Shown in pieces: positions 1 through 5,348 of a DNA stretch of 9,214 bases. The notes under the pieces are model-generated. The model was not told the origin of the DNA. It saw only the letters and a list, made by a program, of their open reading frames with translations, and ran no database searches. The DNA is from JBFKOL01 sp041628815 (GTDB taxonomy: Bacteria; Bacteroidota; Bacteroidia; Chitinophagales; Saprospiraceae): assembly GCA_041628815.1 (NCBI GenBank), contig JBFKOL010000162.1, forward strand, positions 1 to 9,214, in the 5' to 3' direction. Numbering within the stretch: position 1 is the first letter of the stretch; each line of letters begins with the position of its first letter. Made by a program: the position numbers and the translations under genes.

Positions 1-561
1 AGAATTGAACCTTAGGACATCATTATTTAGGGATCTATCATGGTTAAGAAGATTTTCTTGATGAATATCAAGTAAATCTTTTCCAAGCCCAAACCCATCG
101 ATTAGTTGGCTTATCGTTCTTACCACCTCGTTCTTACCGGTTAATTTTGATCTGGAAATAGTTTGAGACAGGGACTGTAAATGTTCATTCTTACGCGTTC
201 TGAGTCCCAGGTAAGGTAACACCTCAAAAGCTTTATCTAGTACCTTTTGATGTTGAGGTGTAGGTACATCAACCTCTTCAATAATGATTTGGGCATTAAG
301 GACAGTATCTATCCACCCATTAATTAACTGAATTTGGGTCTCTTCCTTTTCGATTTCGATTGCTATAGATATTTTTTCATTTTCCAGGATGGAGATCAAA
401 GTTTTACTGTCCCTTCGTTCCTCGTTCCAATTATTTACCTGCAATGCAATCAGAATACCAATTACCACGAGTAGTATCTCCCCAATTGCATAAACTAAGT
501 ATCTTTTTAGATTTCCTTCTTTAACTAATTTCTGCCTTATCCTTCGGAAGAACTTTATCAT
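1..561 (-). CDS. DUF6090-type single-pass membrane protein (C-terminus cut by window edge)
   Basis: An open frame reads from an ATG at 561 (CAT on the plus strand at 559-561) through 187 codons to base 1 without a stop, so the C-terminus lies outside the window. The protein starts MIKFFRRIRQKLVKEGNLKR, a basic amphipathic stretch. A membrane segment follows at about residues 21-42, ending in the signature ALQVNNWNEERR. This layout (basic head, YAIGEILLVVIGILIALQ membrane helix, NNWNE) is what I know as the DUF6090 family, common and often multicopy in Bacteroidota. The rest is a mostly helical, Glu/Lys-rich, probably periplasmic domain. No enzymatic motif is seen and the function of the family is not known to me. 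It lies 116 bp downstream of the integrase on the same strand; co-transcription is possible but no promoter or terminator settles it. The family call is fairly sure; any role is not. Confidence 0.85.
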   Translation of the reverse strand, partial: MIKFFRRIRQKLVKEGNLKRYLVYAIGEILLVVIGILIALQVNNWNEERRDSKTLISILENEKISIAIEIEKEETQIQLINGWIDTVLNAQIIIEEVDVPTPQHQKVLDKAFEVLPYLGLRTRKNEHLQSLSQTISRSKLTGKNEVVRTISQLIDGFGLGKDLLDIHQENLLNHDRSLNNDVLRFNS

Positions 562-637
562 TGACCCTTCAATTTATCCTTTGGTCTCCTAATGACCACC
601 AACTAGTTTATAACTTCTACAAAATAGTGATTTACTA

Positions 638-652
638 ACCTGTCCGGCAGGT
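638..652. repeat. Short dyad between integrase and DUF6090-type gene
   Basis: ACCTG-TCCGG-CAGGT: perfect 5-bp arms around a 5-bp centre. The arms extend to 7 bp with one mismatch (TAACCTG against the complement of CAGGTAA). No T-tract follows on either strand, so it is not a convincing terminator. Its position just beyond the integrase stop makes a recombinase-binding core conceivable, but nothing proves it. Confidence 0.4.
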
Positions 653-677
653 AATGTTCGTAATTGTTGTCCATTAT

Positions 678-1559
678 TCATAGGTCCATATCGTCCAACG
701 GACTACCGACATTCCTGATGTCCCTGCCTCCCAAATGTGTGTATATCATAGTCGTCTTTGGAGAATTGTGGCCAAGAATTTCCTGGATGTATTGAATATT
801 TATCCCCTTCTTTGTGAGGTGTGTTGCGAAAGAATGTCGCAATGTATGCAACGTTATCTTTCTTCTTATTTTAGCTCGGTCAGCAGAACGTTTTAGTACC
901 TGAGATGCACTGCTTCTACTATATTTTCCTCCCTTAACACCTTCAAACACATACTTCTTTGATCTGAACATTCGGTAGTACCTCTCCAACTGAATGACTA
1001 GTTTTTCTGACAACGGCACCCTGCGATCCTTCCTTCCTTTGGCCCTTCGAATGTAAATCAACCCCTCCTTACGCCGAATATCAACCCATTGAAGATCTAG
1101 AGCTTCCCCAATGCGCAATCCACAACTGTAGATCATCATGAGCAAAGTCTGGTGTTTCAAATTGGGTGTGCACTGAAAGAGCCTCTTCACCTCATCCTGT
1201 GAGAGGACATTGGGCAATACGCGCTCCTTAAATGGCCTTTCAATGTCATCCAGGCGAATGTGTTCCATTTTATTGACCTTGATGAACAATTTGATCGCAT
1301 TGATCCATTGATTCTGGGATGAGAAAGATTTTTTCTTGACAATAAACTCCTTGTGACTGTAATCTGATATCTGTGATTTGGTCAATGCATTCCATCCTAT
1401 ACCTGTACGTCCAAAAAACGACTTCACAAAACTCAGATAGGTCTTGATGGTACTGTAACTGTGGCGTTTCTGCTCCATCCATCGTTTCAGGTTGTTCACC
1501 TTTTCCAAAGTTTCGGGATCCATCTCATACTTTGGACCATCCCCGTTTGTCTTTGACAT
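678..1559 (-). CDS. Tyrosine recombinase/integrase (XerD-like)
   Basis: A complete 293-residue site-specific recombinase that would cut and rejoin DNA through a phosphotyrosine intermediate. The N-terminal SAM-like core-binding domain spans about residues 20-105 and the catalytic domain about 113-285. All catalytic residues are visible: R149 (CGLRIGEAL), K174 (RRAKGRKD), H238 and R241 (HTLRHSFATHL), H264 (LGHNSPKTT) and nucleophile Y273 (IYTH). The tail ends SPLDDMDL, a form familiar from solitary Bacteroidota integrases. At 293 residues it is normal for Xer/IntI-like enzymes and shorter than most phage integrases, which carry an extra arm-binding domain. It starts at ATG 1559 and stops with TGA at 678-680. 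There is no cell-division context, tRNA, excisionase or relaxase nearby. It may be a lone mobile integrase, the end of an island continuing to the left, or an accessory Xer enzyme. The housekeeping XerC/XerD role looks less likely but is not excluded. Confidence 0.93.
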   Translation of the reverse strand: MSKTNGDGPKYEMDPETLEKVNNLKRWMEQKRHSYSTIKTYLSFVKSFFGRTGIGWNALTKSQISDYSHKEFIVKKKSFSSQNQWINAIKLFIKVNKMEHIRLDDIERPFKERVLPNVLSQDEVKRLFQCTPNLKHQTLLMMIYSCGLRIGEALDLQWVDIRRKEGLIYIRRAKGRKDRRVPLSEKLVIQLERYYRMFRSKKYVFEGVKGGKYSRSSASQVLKRSADRAKIRRKITLHTLRHSFATHLTKKGINIQYIQEILGHNSPKTTMIYTHLGGRDIRNVGSPLDDMDL

Positions 1560-1647
1560 ATCATTCTGCCCGTAACCCTCTTAAATGTAATGAAACTTTG
1601 CCATTGAGCCATGATGACGACAGCGGATGTACGATTCGCTTCGACAT

Positions 1648-1668
1648 TCATCAATCATCAATCATCAA
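1648..1668. repeat. 7-bp tandem repeat (TCATCAA x3) across dipeptidase stop
   Basis: Three perfect head-to-tail copies of TCATCAA occupy 1648-1668. On the minus strand the dipeptidase stop TGA (1665-1667) lies in the copy nearest the gene, and a second in-frame TGA follows directly. A copy-number change by slippage would therefore leave the protein almost untouched. A related inverted octamer, TGATGAAT at 2875-2882, lies upstream of the same gene against ATTCATCA at 1646-1653. Confidence 0.7.
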
Positions 1669-2825
1669 TCCCCAAAATTCCTTCTCAAAAACGCAACCTG
1701 GTTCCCGCCCATAATCTTCCTCACCTCGTCCCTCGTAAACCCACCTTTAAGCAAGGCACCGGTCAAAACCGCCACATTGGCGGCATCGAAATAGATGGTT
1801 GTACTCCCATCCCAGTCCGAACCAAGACAGACGTGATCCACGCCGACCAGGTCGGCGACATAACGCATAGCGCGAACAATGGACGAAGGACGGAAATCAC
1901 CCACCGCACCGTCCCAAAAGCCGATACCGATCACGCCACCCCTGGCTGCTATGCCACGGATCTCATCATCGCTGAGGTTGCGCACTATGTCATGAGTCCC
2001 GCGGACACCGGTATGCGTTACCACGACCGGTCTCGTACTCAGTGATAGCACATCACTTATAGTGGCGGAAGAAGCGTGCGCCAGGTCGATGATGATGCCC
2101 AGTTCATTCATACGCTGCACCACCTGCCTTCCGAACCCGGTAAGTCCGCCTTTGTCAGCGCCGGCCGACGAACCACCCACCTCGTTGTCAAAAAAATGTA
2201 CCAGACCCATGACCCGGTATCCCGCTTCGTATAGACCGTCGAGGTTCTCCAGCTGTCCTTCCAGGACATGCAATCCTTCGATGGCCAGGATGCCGCCTAC
2301 CGCTTCCTCGCCATCCTTCCACCGCTGCAGGTGGTCTTCCAGTTCACCAACGGTCTTTAGTATGCGCAACTTGCCTTCCGACTGTATTTCCGCCCTGTGC
2401 AACACATCGCTCTGGTGGATGGCCCGCTCATATAAACAACTCCATGTCCGCACCGGCCAGCGGTTGGCCATGGCGAGCAGGGTGATATTGTCCGTATCAC
2501 CCGTATTGGAGTCGTAATTCATGCCCTTGGGCGTCTTGATGACCGCGTCAAACACCTGGACGGCTACATTGCCTTCGATCAATCGCGGCACATCGACATG
2601 ACCGTGTTCGAGACGCACCAGGGGGTTGCGGTCCCACAGCAGGTTGTCCGCATGCCAGTCGGCAACGAGCAGTGAATCGTGAAAATGAAGCACCTCTTCC
2701 GGGATATCGTGCTCGGCCCTGACCAGGACATTTTTCTGCCCGTCAACGATCTTGCCGGCAGCGGCAAAAAAACCGATTAATCCTAAGATGATCAGGATGA
2801 TTAGTGAGTAAAGAAACTTTTTCAT
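1665..2825 (-). CDS. Membrane dipeptidase, peptidase family M19 (renal dipeptidase-like)
   Basis: A 386-residue zinc dipeptidase of the amidohydrolase TIM-barrel superfamily; such enzymes cleave dipeptides, and some act on D-residue-containing ones. The N-terminus MKKFLYSLIILIILGLIGFF is a signal peptide or signal anchor, so the enzyme acts outside the cytoplasm. Expected metal and substrate residues are present: H58 and D60 (DWHAD), bridging E183 (AIEG), H210 (LVHF, substrate contact), H250 (DLAHAS), H271 (VVTHTG) and D337 (GSDWDG). The 21-residue spacing of H250 to H271 matches H198/H219 of human dipeptidase. Length is normal for the family. The start is ATG 2825, the only one that includes the signal. 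The gene is visibly more GC-rich than its flanks (39 of 60 bases are G/C at 2281-2340, against 28 of 60 inside the integrase at 1141-1200). It stands alone on the minus strand and diverges from the lipoprotein gene. The true substrate is unknown. Confidence 0.93.
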   Translation of the reverse strand: MKKFLYSLIILIILGLIGFFAAAGKIVDGQKNVLVRAEHDIPEEVLHFHDSLLVADWHADNLLWDRNPLVRLEHGHVDVPRLIEGNVAVQVFDAVIKTPKGMNYDSNTGDTDNITLLAMANRWPVRTWSCLYERAIHQSDVLHRAEIQSEGKLRILKTVGELEDHLQRWKDGEEAVGGILAIEGLHVLEGQLENLDGLYEAGYRVMGLVHFFDNEVGGSSAGADKGGLTGFGRQVVQRMNELGIIIDLAHASSATISDVLSLSTRPVVVTHTGVRGTHDIVRNLSDDEIRGIAARGGVIGIGFWDGAVGDFRPSSIVRAMRYVADLVGVDHVCLGSDWDGSTTIYFDAANVAVLTGALLKGGFTRDEVRKIMGGNQVAFLRRNFGD

Positions 2826-3047
2826 AAGATCAAAGATGGGGAAGAAAAGAGATATGTGATTTTAAAATTATGAATGATGAATTTGAAGATCAGTATGAAT
2901 AGGGTTTTTACGGACAGCGAGATCACTTCGACTTCTTCACATGAATTTCAAGTCGCCTGAGGGTTCATATTAGTTAAAATTACCCTATCTTTTCTACCAT
3001 ATTATTAAACACACCTGAAATAATCATTAGCATAAAAAATTCAAAGG

Positions 3048-3662
3048 ATGAAAAAGATTGCATTCGCTTTATTTGTATTAATTACCATTTCTTTCTTTCT
3101 CGCGGGATGTCACGAAATTCTAGGGGACCGAAAGATTGATTCTATAGAAGAGGATATTAACGCTCAATCCAATGACCTCCTGTTTAAGAAGAAGGAAAAG
3201 TGTCCCGTCTGCCATTACCAGGAAGATCAAAATACCTATAAAAAGATATGGGTGAATTGTGGGAAGCCCATGGAGGCTCATCTTAACCATGGGGATGGTT
3301 CGATAGGGGATGAAGTGCCAACTGCTCCGGGATTTGTTTTTGGAGAGAATTGTGAATTAGTTGAGTTGATTGCCGAATGTCCATGTTTTGATAGCAGTGA
3401 CTTATCGAGAATTCTGTCTGGGCGTGTCGATCTATGTGATAACACAGATCTTTTCGGTTTCTTTTCCAGGTCTGGATCAGCGCGACAGAATATGCTGAAC
3501 GGTTATTGTCAATACATCAATAGGGCACCTACGGCGACAACAACGGCTCAGCAAAACGGATGTCTTCAATTGCTTATGGATGCCATCGACACCTATCGGG
3601 CTGCCCATCCACTAAAAGTCTATGTATCTGACGGAGCTTGCGCAAAATTAGGTGCTGGTTGA
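3048..3662 (+). CDS. Cysteine-rich lipoprotein with CH...AHLNHGD motif, unknown function
   Basis: A 204-residue protein opening with MKKIAFALFVLITISFFLAGC, a signal peptide with a clear lipobox (LAGC) and lipidation site C21. The mature part has ten more cysteines, at 52, 55, 71, 102, 111, 113, 130, 154, 172 and 198, an even number compatible with disulfides or metal binding. Residues 52-90 contain CPVCH, then KIWVNCGKPMEAHLNHGD; this resembles the short 'ICH...V....AHL.HGD.LG.C' module found in many secreted proteins, though here the final LG.C is replaced by IGDEV. The remainder is not recognised. The ATG at 3048 directly follows an A-rich leader with AAGG touching the start codon. A weak promoter-like pair lies upstream (TTC at 2964-2966, 19 bp, TATCTTTT at 2986-2993). 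It is monocistronic as far as can be seen, diverges from the dipeptidase and has no evident terminator. A cell-surface or periplasmic role is inferred from the lipobox only. Confidence 0.8.
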   Translation: MKKIAFALFVLITISFFLAGCHEILGDRKIDSIEEDINAQSNDLLFKKKEKCPVCHYQEDQNTYKKIWVNCGKPMEAHLNHGDGSIGDEVPTAPGFVFGENCELVELIAECPCFDSSDLSRILSGRVDLCDNTDLFGFFSRSGSARQNMLNGYCQYINRAPTATTTAQQNGCLQLLMDAIDTYRAAHPLKVYVSDGACAKLGAG

Positions 3663-3974
3663 ATCGTATTCGCTGCTGGACTAAAGATTGCTTCCAGGAC
3701 CTATTATTAAGCTTATCATGCAATGTTCCTTGCCATACTGATTCATTTGGTGACATGGAAAAGATGTACCATGAAGAATGTTGACCTGTTGTCAGTTTGA
3801 GTACGCCCAACGTTATATAGACATAGCCAATTTGATTACGTGGCAGGCTATATTTAACACCCTTTCCATTTGCCTTTCCATCAATTATTTGCTACTTTCC
3901 TATCATATAATGGCCGGGTAAATGACCCGGTCATCAGTTTGAAATCCGATTAATTAACTCTAAGCGATTGTTTT
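3663..3974. other. Gene-free stretch between lipoprotein and hpf
   Basis: This 312-bp stretch has no credible coding frame, no tRNA-like fold and no T-tract terminator for the lipoprotein gene. The last 65 bp hold the hpf leader hairpin (3910-3934). A weak promoter-like pair lies ahead of it (TTG at 3870-3872, 20 bp, TACTTTCC at 3893-3900, two mismatches to TAnnTTTG). Confidence 0.5.
3910..3934 (+). promoter_or_regulatory. Hairpin in the hpf leader
   Basis: CCGGGT (3914-3919), loop AAATG, ACCCGG (3925-3930) form a perfect 6-bp GC-rich stem. The stem extends outward through one G-T wobble to 10 pairs in all (3910 with 3934). It ends 40 bp before the hpf ATG. Neither strand shows a T-tract, so it is unlikely to be a terminator. 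It could be an mRNA leader structure or a protein-binding dyad. Confidence 0.5.
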
Positions 3975-4271
3975 ATGGACATTAGAATCGAGAGAGACAA
4001 GGTCGAAGGGACCAATTATTTTGATAATTACGCCCGCGACCAATTGAACAAGTATTTCCAGAGTTATCCATTTATCGAATCCGTAAAGGTCTTCTTCAGG
4101 GCAAAAAAACACGAGCTCAAGAAGGTGAAGATGCAGATGCGCCTCAAAGGCAAGGACATTTTCGCAGAGGCCACAGGACCCAAGTACGATATCGCCCTGG
4201 ACAATGCCATCGACAAACTTCACGGACAAATTGAAAAGTATAAATCAAAACGCTTTAAAAAAGCCTCATGA
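3975..4271 (+). CDS. hpf: Ribosome hibernation-promoting factor, HPF/RaiA family (short form)
   Basis: A 98-residue cytosolic protein matching the short HPF/RaiA family, whose members bind the decoding region of the 30S subunit and help silence or dimerise ribosomes in stationary phase or stress. Visible family features are the MDIRIERDKVEGT opening strand, the central VKVFFRAKK...VKMQMRLKGKDIFAEATG beta segment, the helix DIALDNAIDKLHGQIEKYK and a basic tail KSKRFKKAS. It lacks the C-terminal extension of long-form HPF, so self-dimerisation as in the long form is not expected. ATG 3975 is the only sensible start; it has no Shine-Dalgarno site and an A/T-rich leader. The gene has its own strong terminator and a hairpin in the leader, so it is probably transcribed alone. 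In many Bacteroidota hpf lies next to an xerC-type gene and tRNA genes near tuf (from memory); that arrangement is absent here, so this may be a second paralogue. Confidence 0.88.
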   Translation: MDIRIERDKVEGTNYFDNYARDQLNKYFQSYPFIESVKVFFRAKKHELKKVKMQMRLKGKDIFAEATGPKYDIALDNAIDKLHGQIEKYKSKRFKKAS

Positions 4272-4276
4272 AACAC

Positions 4277-4304
4277 AAAGGCAGCCTTCTGGCTGCCTTT
4301 TTTT
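4277..4304 (+). terminator. Rho-independent terminator of hpf
   Basis: A perfect 10-bp stem, AAAGGCAGCC (4277-4286) and GGCTGCCTTT (4291-4300), surrounds a TTCT loop. The T-run continues to 4304, only six bases after the hpf stop codon. The A-run before the stem gives it weak potential on the opposite strand as well. Confidence 0.93.
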
Positions 4305-4370
4305 ATTGCCACGATATCCTGAAAAATAAAATGAGCACAAAACGCAAACCGTTTCTGTCAATCTCCCGAA

Positions 4371-4385
4371 TCGATGAATCATCGA
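4371..4385. repeat. 15-bp palindrome TCGATGA-A-TCATCGA
   Basis: Perfect 7-bp arms with a single-base centre, the geometry of a dimeric regulator's operator. No gene start lies close downstream on either strand, so its role is unclear. Confidence 0.45.
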
Positions 4386-4405
4386 CACCCTGAACTGCCC
4401 TGAGC

Positions 4406-4417
4406 AGAGTATACTCT
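4406..4417. repeat. 12-bp perfect palindrome AGAGTATACTCT
   Basis: A perfect self-complementary 12-mer, 20 bp to the right of the 15-bp palindrome. It has no loop, so a DNA-level site is more plausible than an RNA hairpin. No associated promoter was recognised. Confidence 0.4.
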
Positions 4418-4730
4418 TTCCCAGTAAACTTAGCGCACCTAATACTACGAGCTATTTAAGCCAGAAAGGGCCTTGGTTGTTCTCCATAAAAAAGAATGCG
4501 AATAGATTTTGGAAAATACACCAGGTTGCAGGCAGCTGGTCTCCATCCACTGTTGTCAGCAAAGATTATATTCTGCCGGATTTGTCCTCCCAACGTCAAC
4601 CCCGCCTGTTTAATGTGCTACAGGAATCGCTTCGAAAGATTCGTCACCAACCTGCCTTCATGGATATTCCTGATTCCTTTGCCCTGGGAATTTGGATTCC
4701 CTATACGGAAAATATTTCTCATGGAATGGT

Positions 4731-4755
4731 AATAAAAAGCCTGCTTTTTGCAGGC
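4731..4755 (-). terminator. Second (distal) terminator of the cold-shock gene
   Basis: On the minus strand GCCTGC, loop AAAAA, GCAGGC (4755 to 4739) is followed by TTTTTATT. It lies 85 bp downstream of the csp stop and behind the first terminator, and has the same GCCTG/CAGGC stem core. It points away from the plus strand, where no T-tract follows the hairpin. Confidence 0.7.
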
Positions 4756-4780
4756 ATTGGTAAAAAATGAAGGGAAGTAA

Positions 4781-4812
4781 TAAAAAAGCCTGACAACAGG
4801 ATTGACAGGCTT
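4781..4812 (-). terminator. First terminator of the cold-shock gene
   Basis: On the minus strand AAGCCTG (4812-4806) pairs with CAGGCTT (4792-4786), 7 bp around a 13-base loop, and a run of T follows (the plus-strand A-run at 4782-4787). It begins 27 bp past the csp stop codon. The loop is long but the T-tract is good. Confidence 0.75.
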
Positions 4813-4839
4813 ATATACTTTAGGAAATTAAGTATCAGA

Positions 4840-5031
4840 TTAATTCAAAGTGACATTCACCGCATTTAATCCTTTTCTTCCTTCTACCACTTCGAAGCTC
4901 ACGGAGTCTCCTTCCTGAATCGAATCCTGAAGTCCATTTACGTGGACAAAGACATCTTTACCTCCATCATCTGGGGTAATGAATCCGAATCCTTTTCCTT
5001 CGTTGAAAAATTTTACTGTACCAGTACTCAT
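4840..5031 (-). CDS. Cold-shock domain protein (CspA family)
   Basis: A 63-residue single cold-shock domain that binds single-stranded RNA or DNA and can act as an RNA chaperone. It begins MSTGTVKFFNEGKGFGFI. RNP1 is KGFGFI (residues 13-18) and RNP2 is VFVHV (27-31), with the expected aromatic positions F8, F9, F15, F17, F28 and H30. The ending GLNAVNVTL is the usual last strand. Length is slightly below the E. coli CspA size (70) and within the range of Bacteroidota Csps. The ATG at 5031 follows a very A/T-rich leader without a Shine-Dalgarno site. A structured 5' leader and a -7 element lie upstream and two terminators lie downstream, so it is a monocistronic unit divergent from pckA. Whether it is cold-induced cannot be read from the sequence; the leader structure makes it plausible. 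Confidence 0.95.
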   Translation of the reverse strand: MSTGTVKFFNEGKGFGFITPDDGGKDVFVHVNGLQDSIQEGDSVSFEVVEGRKGLNAVNVTLN

Positions 5032-5058
5032 TTAAATTATTATAATATTAAAAAATTT

Positions 5059-5099
5059 CGCATAGCCAAACATGGAAACTGTCCATGTCTCATAATGCG
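5059..5099 (-). promoter_or_regulatory. Structured 5' leader of the cold-shock gene
   Basis: Two nested stems lie in the leader. The outer one is CGCAT (5059-5063) with ATGCG (5095-5099). A symmetrical 6x6 internal loop separates it from the inner stem ACATGG (5070-5075) with CCATGT (5083-5088), which has a 7-base loop. If transcription starts just after the -7 element, this fold occupies the very 5' end of the mRNA, about 28 bases before the start codon. It could act as a temperature-responsive or stability element. Confidence 0.5.
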
Positions 5100-5103
5100 C
5101 ACC

Positions 5104-5111
5104 CAAAAATA
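5104..5111 (-). promoter_or_regulatory. Bacteroidota -7 promoter element for the cold-shock gene
   Basis: The minus strand reads TATTTTTG, an exact match to the Bacteroidota consensus TAnnTTTG, with predicted transcription start near 5097. No TTG is seen at the usual -33 distance, which lowers confidence. The resulting leader would be about 66 nt. Confidence 0.5.
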
Positions 5112-5236
5112 GTCTTTATTTAATTCATTTGTAGATTTTTATTTGAAGGCTGATACTTTGAGCGGGTAGAAAACCTTTTTTAACAAGAACTTTCTTATCT
5201 GCTGCGATAAAATTTACGTCTTTAGTGTCTATGAGA

Positions 5237-5271
5237 ATCAGATATTGACCAAAATCAACCGGATATCTGAT
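5237..5271. promoter_or_regulatory. Perfect 9-bp inverted repeat upstream of pckA
   Basis: ATCAGATAT (5237-5245) and ATATCTGAT (5263-5271) are exact reverse complements around 17 bases. A nested TGA/TCA pair inside allows a longer hairpin with a 4-base bulge. It ends 77 bp before the pckA ATG. It could be an operator for a regulator of gluconeogenesis or a leader hairpin; the regulator is not known. Confidence 0.5.
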
Positions 5272-5348
5272 CTATATGGGTAAAAGCTTGCAATCAGAAT
5301 AAGGATATTGGAATTTTGTCACTTTATGATTCAAAATCCAAATTGCTT

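Larger units (their letters stand above)
4305..4733. other. Gene-free stretch between hpf and the csp terminators
   Basis: About 430 bp with no gene I can support. One plus-strand frame stays open from 4378 to 4770, but it has no ATG (only TTG at 4477), resembles no family known to me, and runs through a minus-strand terminator hairpin. An overlapping frame from ATG 4496 to 4732 is no better. No tRNA or IS-end pattern was seen. Two perfect palindromes lie near its left end (4371-4385 and 4406-4417). It may be decayed coding sequence, a long leader for something unrecognised, or a small RNA locus. Confidence 0.5.
5032..5348. other. Divergent csp/pckA intergenic region
   Basis: This 317-bp regulatory region lies between two divergent genes and contains no coding frame. 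It holds the csp leader hairpin (5059-5099), the csp -7 element (5104-5111) and the inverted repeat upstream of pckA (5237-5271). No exact TAnnTTTG was found on the plus strand for pckA; the nearest are seven-of-eight matches without a well-spaced TTG. Confidence 0.7.

Noticed and set aside
1..1559. Integrase plus membrane protein as a defence or phage module
   Set aside because: No nuclease, helicase, toxin, methyltransferase, phage structural gene or attachment repeat is seen; only a lone integrase and a partial DUF6090-type protein are present.
1611..2517. Plus-strand open frames inside the dipeptidase gene
   Set aside because: They are antisense to a gene with full catalytic motifs, and their translations are low-complexity Pro/Ser/Arg-rich, as expected from a GC-rich shadow.
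2929..2955. CGACTT/AAGTCG inverted repeat between the dipeptidase and lipoprotein genes
   Set aside because: Six-bp arms 15 bp apart are within chance expectation for this length of sequence, and no promoter is clearly placed around them.
3960..4229. 89-codon minus-strand frame opposite hpf
   Set aside because: It is antisense to a clear HPF family protein that has its own terminator on the plus strand.
4477..4770. Plus-strand frame of 97 codons from TTG (and overlapping frame 4496-4732)
   Set aside because: It has no ATG start, no family resemblance and no leader. Its C-terminal codons are made from a minus-strand terminator hairpin.
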